From Populus alba (Eukaryota > Streptophyta > Magnoliopsida > Malpighiales > Salicaceae), in NCBI RefSeq assembly GCF_005239225.2, contig NC_133293.1:17328333-17392332 (forward strand): DNA of 64,000 nucleotides, written 5' to 3'. This document shows positions 59,673 to 64,000 of this stretch, piece after piece; position 1 is the first letter of the stretch, and each line of letters starts with the position of its first letter. The translations under genes and the position numbers were made by a program. The notes under the pieces are model-generated. The model saw only the letters and a program-made list of their open reading frames with translations. It did not search any database and was not told where the DNA came from.

Positions 59673-60010
59673 TCCAAACCATTGAGAAATTGGGCTTTAA
59701 CTTATGTTTTTGGGTTTAATTTATATGGACTTTCAGTTGAGTTTTATTAATTTGGCTTTATTTGTTGGGCTTGATTTAATTAATGTTGGATATTTTATTT
59801 AATGGGCCATAAGCCCAATTGCTTATTCAAGTTAGGGTTTTAGTATAAATACCCTACTTCTCTAAATGTTAAGGGACTTTTGATGATTAATGAAAAAATG
59901 CAGATTTGCATATCTCCAACCCCTCTCCTCCTCTTCTTCTTAGCTTCTTTCTTTTTCTAAAGCTTCTTTCTTTTCTTGCTTTAATTCTTTTTACGTGTTG
60001 TCCCGCGTCA
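59608..60010 (+). repeat. 3' LTR
   Basis: 403 bp, virtually identical to the 5' LTR, with its TATAAATA at 59844-59851. It ends 255 bp before the start codon of the downstream gene. Confidence 0.95.
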
Positions 60011-60015
60011 TTCAG
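60011..60015. repeat. Right 5-bp target-site duplication of the LTR element
   Basis: TTCAG, identical to 55627-55631. Confidence 0.85.
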
Positions 60016-60265
60016 CTAGAGTGATTCCATGCTCGTTTTCTTGTACAATTAGCCATCTTTCAAGTATTCCCCTAGGCTAAGTAGGGTTTTAGCACTATCA
60101 TCTAGCCTTTTAATTAATATTATTCGCTTCGCTTTTGACATTTCTTCCCAATTAGAATCTCAACTTTATTTACCTTCATGAATGAAGTTGTCTTTAAATA
60201 TGAAGATTATCTATCAAATTGTTAAGGAGACAAGCAGGGAGAGTTCAACTTAGGCTGCTGCTTTC

Positions 60266-61891
60266 ATGGCTTCTTGTTGCTATTCTGATGTTCTTGCTTG
60301 GATTCAGAACCTTCCACCGATCACTCGATGGAATGAAAAAAATCCCCTGTCCATATGCATATGTTCTTCCGGCTCTTTCCAGCCATCCCTCAATCTTTCT
60401 GTGGCCAGAAACCTACAATCTCCAACTATTTCCTTCTCTATCATTGCAGATCTCAATCTCCCTATATCTCTCTGGTCCTCAAAACCAATCAAAACCAACC
60501 CCAAATCATTGAAGTTATTAGATGATGAAGCAATTTCTAGTCTCTCAATCAATCTTATTGAAGATGTCCTTGGTTATGCCTCAAACAAGTCATGGAGCTC
60601 CTCCACCAAAGTTCTCAAAACGGATTCGGTACTTTCCCACTTAAAAGATACGTTCAACCTTGCATTTCTAACACTCTCACTCCTCATTTGCATCTACGAA
60701 GCTCCTGCAGATCTACGCTCTGAATGTCTTGCTAGTCTCAAGAATCAATTGACTGATAGCCAATTGCGGGGAGCATCAAAGTCACTCATGAAAATCATGG
60801 GACCCAATCTAGAAGAGCAGTGGATGCGGTCCTTAAACCTTGCAATCACAAACTGGATTGCAGAGCTCCAAGCTTCCCACCACACTCTCAAAACTCCATC
60901 ACCACTCTTTTCTTACTCGTTTTCAACCCCGGGATTATGGAAAGTTCAATTATATTGTCCTGTCATAGCCATGGATATCGAAAGTTCAAGCAATCCTCCA
61001 GCTCAGGAGAGGCTTCTTTTCTCCCTGAAATACCACCAACTTGAATGTGTCATCCAGTTTAACTACAAAGTCATCGTTCAAGAAAATTGGGTGGATGTGA
61101 TTGTAAACACGGATAACATAAGGTACTGGTAATATATATTTCTTTAGGCACATGTGGACCGTATTGTCTATTGAAATGAATTAGTATTGTTCTTGGTGGC
61201 CTAATGATCTTCAACTTTAATCAGAGATATTCCTAATTTTGCTAGGTGTGATGTAGTCCGACTAGTGAATGAAACTCTCATGACTGAACAAGGAGCTGGG
61301 ACTGATGAGAAGCATTTCCCTTCGAGAATATCGTTGCATCTCACTCCAATTCTGCAAACCAACATAATAAGCGTTTCAGTAGGCAAGTCCTCAGCTAATC
61401 CAACAAGAGAGATTGAAATGGAAAAAGGTATAGAAACTTCTTTTGATCCACCAAACAGTTTCCTGGGGCTGAAGGTCTCGGCAGGAGAGACAGTGTCAAT
61501 GAGCTTGAAGCCTTGGAAGTTTGAGCAATCTGTTTATGGTTCCAGTGCAACGATGAATTGGTTTCTTCATGATAACACGGATGGAAGAGAGGTTTTCTCG
61601 AACAAACCTCCAAGGACGGCATTGATAAAACCCAAGGCATGGTTCAAAAACCGGTACTCGAGCTCTTACCGGCCTTTCACTAGGCAAGGAGGGGTGATCT
61701 TTGCCGGTGATGAGTATGGAAAGAGTGTGCAGTGGAAGGTGGACAAAAGTACCATGGGGAAGACAATGGGATGGGAAATTAAGGGGTGGATTTGGTTAAC
61801 GTACTGGCCTAATAAGTATAGAACAACGTATAGCGAGACTAGGAGACTGCAATTTAAGGAAATTCTTCATCTTCGTATTCCACCATCCTAA
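60266..61891 (+). CDS. Conserved-looking plant protein of unknown function, 500 aa, 2 exons
   Basis: Exons 60266-61122 and 61246-61891 (intron 123 nt, GTACTG...GCTAG) give 500 aa. I do not recognise the family with certainty. The N-terminal half begins MASCCYSDVLAWIQNLPPI and is followed by a Ser/Ile-rich region, a helical region (HLKDTFNLAFLTLSLLICIYEAP) and QLRGASKSLMKIMGPNLEEQWMRSLN. The C-terminal half has KPWKFEQSVYGSSATMNWFL, FSNKPPRTALIKPKAWFKNRY, FTRQGGVIFAGDEY and KTMGWEIKGWIWLTYWPNKY, which look strongly constrained. There is no signal peptide and no obvious catalytic motif. A single hydrophobic stretch could be a buried helix. The gene lies directly downstream of the young LTR element, which may influence its promoter. 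Confidence 0.78.
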
Positions 61892-64000
61892 CTTAATTAT
61901 CAGTTTCTTGACTTCTGTTACAGCTAGAATTAATTAAGAAGCGTATATCAATGTGTATTTATGAACGGACGTCGAAATGTAATAAATATCGATCATGAGC
62001 AAGTGCGGATAACATTCGAACAAGGGAATGAATGCTCGAAAAAAATCAAATATATCGACTTGAGTTGAGATCAATATTGTACAGTCTCTTAAAGCTGTTA
62101 ATGATATGCTACCAAAATGCATAGTTTTTCTTAAAGCAGTTAGTTTAATATCTTCTTGGTCAAGCCAACATCAGAAGGCTTACATCTCGAATTCACTAGG
62201 CAAAAAATATTAATAATAATAAGATAAGCATTACCTAGCACATATTATATCCGTGTGACAAAGCAATGAAGCAAGTTTAAAATGTAATTAACTAAATTTA
62301 ATCGTGCCACTAATGCATACAACTTGTCTTATTAAGATTTTAGCCCTGGTTAAAAATTATTTTCGAGGGATGAAACCAAATAGGTTTATTTTCGTGGGCC
62401 TCCCTCGAAACACCCCCTCCATTCCTGAGGTAATGAAGCTCTTTTTTACACGGACTCGGGTTAATTTAATCTTGTTTGACGAATTTTGTAATTGGATAAT
62501 ACTAATATGGGCGGATTAGTAGATCCACTTTGCTTTTCTGAATTATACCCAGCTTTGGATGTGTGGTCTTATATGAGGCCCATCAAGAAACCCATTTCTT
62601 GGATCAATTCTTGATATTAACCAGCATTTTCAACCTTCCACCTTATATTTAGGTTTGGATCAATGGACGAGGCCTAAATATCCCCCGTTCTCGGTCCTTC
62701 GAAGACCCCTCACAGTTTGATCGAGAGACTAAGTTATGTTTTTCAAAAATAAAATTACAGGTTCTATACGAACAATTTTCTTGATGAAGTGGCTATACAG
62801 ATCATGTGAGTTCTGGACTTTCAGGTCTCCAAACTCAAATCAGTGATAAAGGCATAGAATTTTTAGGTAGTATTTTGAATTAGTAGCTTTTCAAAATACT
62901 TTTTAGTTGAAAAAATATTTTATTATTATTATTATTATTATTATTTTAATTTATTTTTAATATTAGATATTACTTCAGAATTTACAAATAAATAAATAGC
63001 ACCAAGATAAGCCAAAAGAAGGAGAGAGGAGGAGTTGAAAAAAAAAAATCCTCTTAACAACCTAGAATGCTCAACAAATTATTCTTATATCAATTTAACT
63101 GACCTAAACGCCCAACTACACCAACAGAACTCTATCTTCTGGTTTCCAGCACAAGATGGAAAGACGGAAAGAAATAGCGAACGTAATATCGAACCCTTCA
63201 GGGCTTCCCAAGAATTGCATCAAAGTTACCAGAGACAGTATGGTCACTTGTCGATAACATGGAATGATGGCAAGACAGCTATAAGAGGGTCTCCATAACC
63301 AACTGCATCTGTTTTACACCGAACTTAAGATTATCAGTTCCTCAAAAACCAAAAAAATAAATAAATGATAAGTTTATTCACAGCCAGATAATATATCAAT
63401 CCATCAACTGTAGTTGTTTATGCTGCACCAACATCAATGCCTCAGTACAGTTCCAAGATTTTCGCAGTACTGTCTTAACAATTTAATATGCCACAACTGT
63501 ATATTCTAAATTCTAATGCAATGTCAAGTAATTTCACAAAACCGGTCACTGCCAAGGTAATTAGCCACCAAATAATAAGGTCATAGATCAAATGGAAGCA
63601 ACTGGTCCAATCCCCACCAAAAAGTACCATGTTACTACAGAATTCAAGATAAGGAGGAGCATAGTCCTCACATAAAAGAACCACCATTAAAAGAAAAGGA
63701 AGGGTGGAGTTTAGTGAGTAAAACTTTGCTCGACCAGTGTGTTCCAGGACCAAACTGCAACATTACGTAGACAGCTAGACCTAGACACCTATCTATCCTG
63801 ATAATTAAGTAGACCCCTCCCTTTCACATTTTTCCCTAATAAGTAATTAAAAAGGTATATCACATGTTTGAGCCTCAGAGGAAAATGCATAAACTCCTAA
63901 AACTCTGCATGAAAAAACCTACAACTTGCATTTAATCACATCACTCACAAAATATGCCCAAAATCATCATAAAAAGTAGATTGATACTTCTATTAGAAGT
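61892..64000. other. Right-hand intergenic region
   Basis: No gene is supported. A (ATT)n microsatellite is at 62920-62945. A small inverted repeat has arms tttcgaggga and tccctcgaaa (62361-62370 and 62401-62410). Frames at 63035-63298 and 63475-63753 have no recognisable domain; the last kilobase may be UTR of a gene beyond the window. Confidence 0.5.
62920..62945. repeat. (ATT)n microsatellite
   Basis: About eight TTA/ATT units in a row. Confidence 0.9.

Larger units (their letters stand above)
55632..60010 (+). mobile_element. Young non-autonomous Ty3/gypsy LTR retrotransposon
   Basis: A complete 4379-bp element with two 403-bp LTRs (TG...CA ends), a 5-bp TTCAG target duplication, a primer-binding site for initiator tRNA-Met and a short polypurine tract. 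Inside are a GC-rich repetitive leader, a gag-like frame with a CCHC knuckle, and the C-terminal tail of a gypsy integrase. Protease, reverse transcriptase, RNase H and the integrase core are absent, so it must depend on a related autonomous element. The LTRs differ by one base as far as I can see, so insertion was very recent. It lies between CHX copy B and the 500-aa gene. Confidence 0.93.

Noticed and set aside
55632..60010. Autonomous retrotransposon
   Set aside because: No protease, reverse transcriptase, RNase H or integrase catalytic core could be found between the LTRs.
63475..63753. 92-codon open frame (-) near the right edge
   Set aside because: No domain; may be UTR of a gene outside the window.

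Overview
The window looks like nuclear DNA of a woody eudicot, most likely Populus or a close Salicaceae relative. This rests on AT-rich intergenic DNA, genes with GT-AG introns, plant-specific families (UGT91, CHX, ERD15/CID, LURP-one-related, CAN nuclease, WUN1), a tRNA-derived SINE and an AT-rich repeat family I associate with poplar. Species assignment is inference, because no database could be searched. Exon boundaries below were set by hand from splice sites and reading frame.

Left part (1-20 kb): the truncated 3' end of a SINE; a wound-induced WUN1-like gene with no AUG start (CTG at 1693); about 6.7 kb of repeat-rich DNA without a gene; a LURP-one-related gene (-); a small Sel1-repeat gene (+); and a nine-exon membrane-anchored staphylococcal-nuclease-like gene of the CAN type (-).

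Middle part (20-43 kb): three nearly identical intronless UGT91-type glycosyltransferases (20240, 25760, 36707) lie in a patchwork of segmental duplications. Between the second and third are an HMA-domain metallochaperone-like gene, an ERD15/CID-type PAM2 gene, and broken copies of HMA, ERD15 and CHX genes. The HMA-ERD15 pair appears to have been duplicated, with a different gene surviving in each copy. Copies of UGT flanks and of the ERD15 upstream region recur at 39-42 kb.

Right part (43-64 kb): two complete three-exon CHX cation/proton antiporter genes with matching intron positions (789 and 793 aa). Another ERD15/CHX remnant lies between them. Then come a full-length SINE with 13-bp target-site duplications, a very young non-autonomous Ty3/gypsy LTR element (403-bp LTRs with one visible mismatch; gag, zinc knuckle and integrase tail but no protease, RT or integrase core), and a two-exon gene for a 500-aa protein I do not recognise, whose start lies 255 bp downstream of the 3' LTR.

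The genes do not form one pathway. They read as a stress, wound and ion-homeostasis neighbourhood expanded by local duplication, decay and recent transposition.
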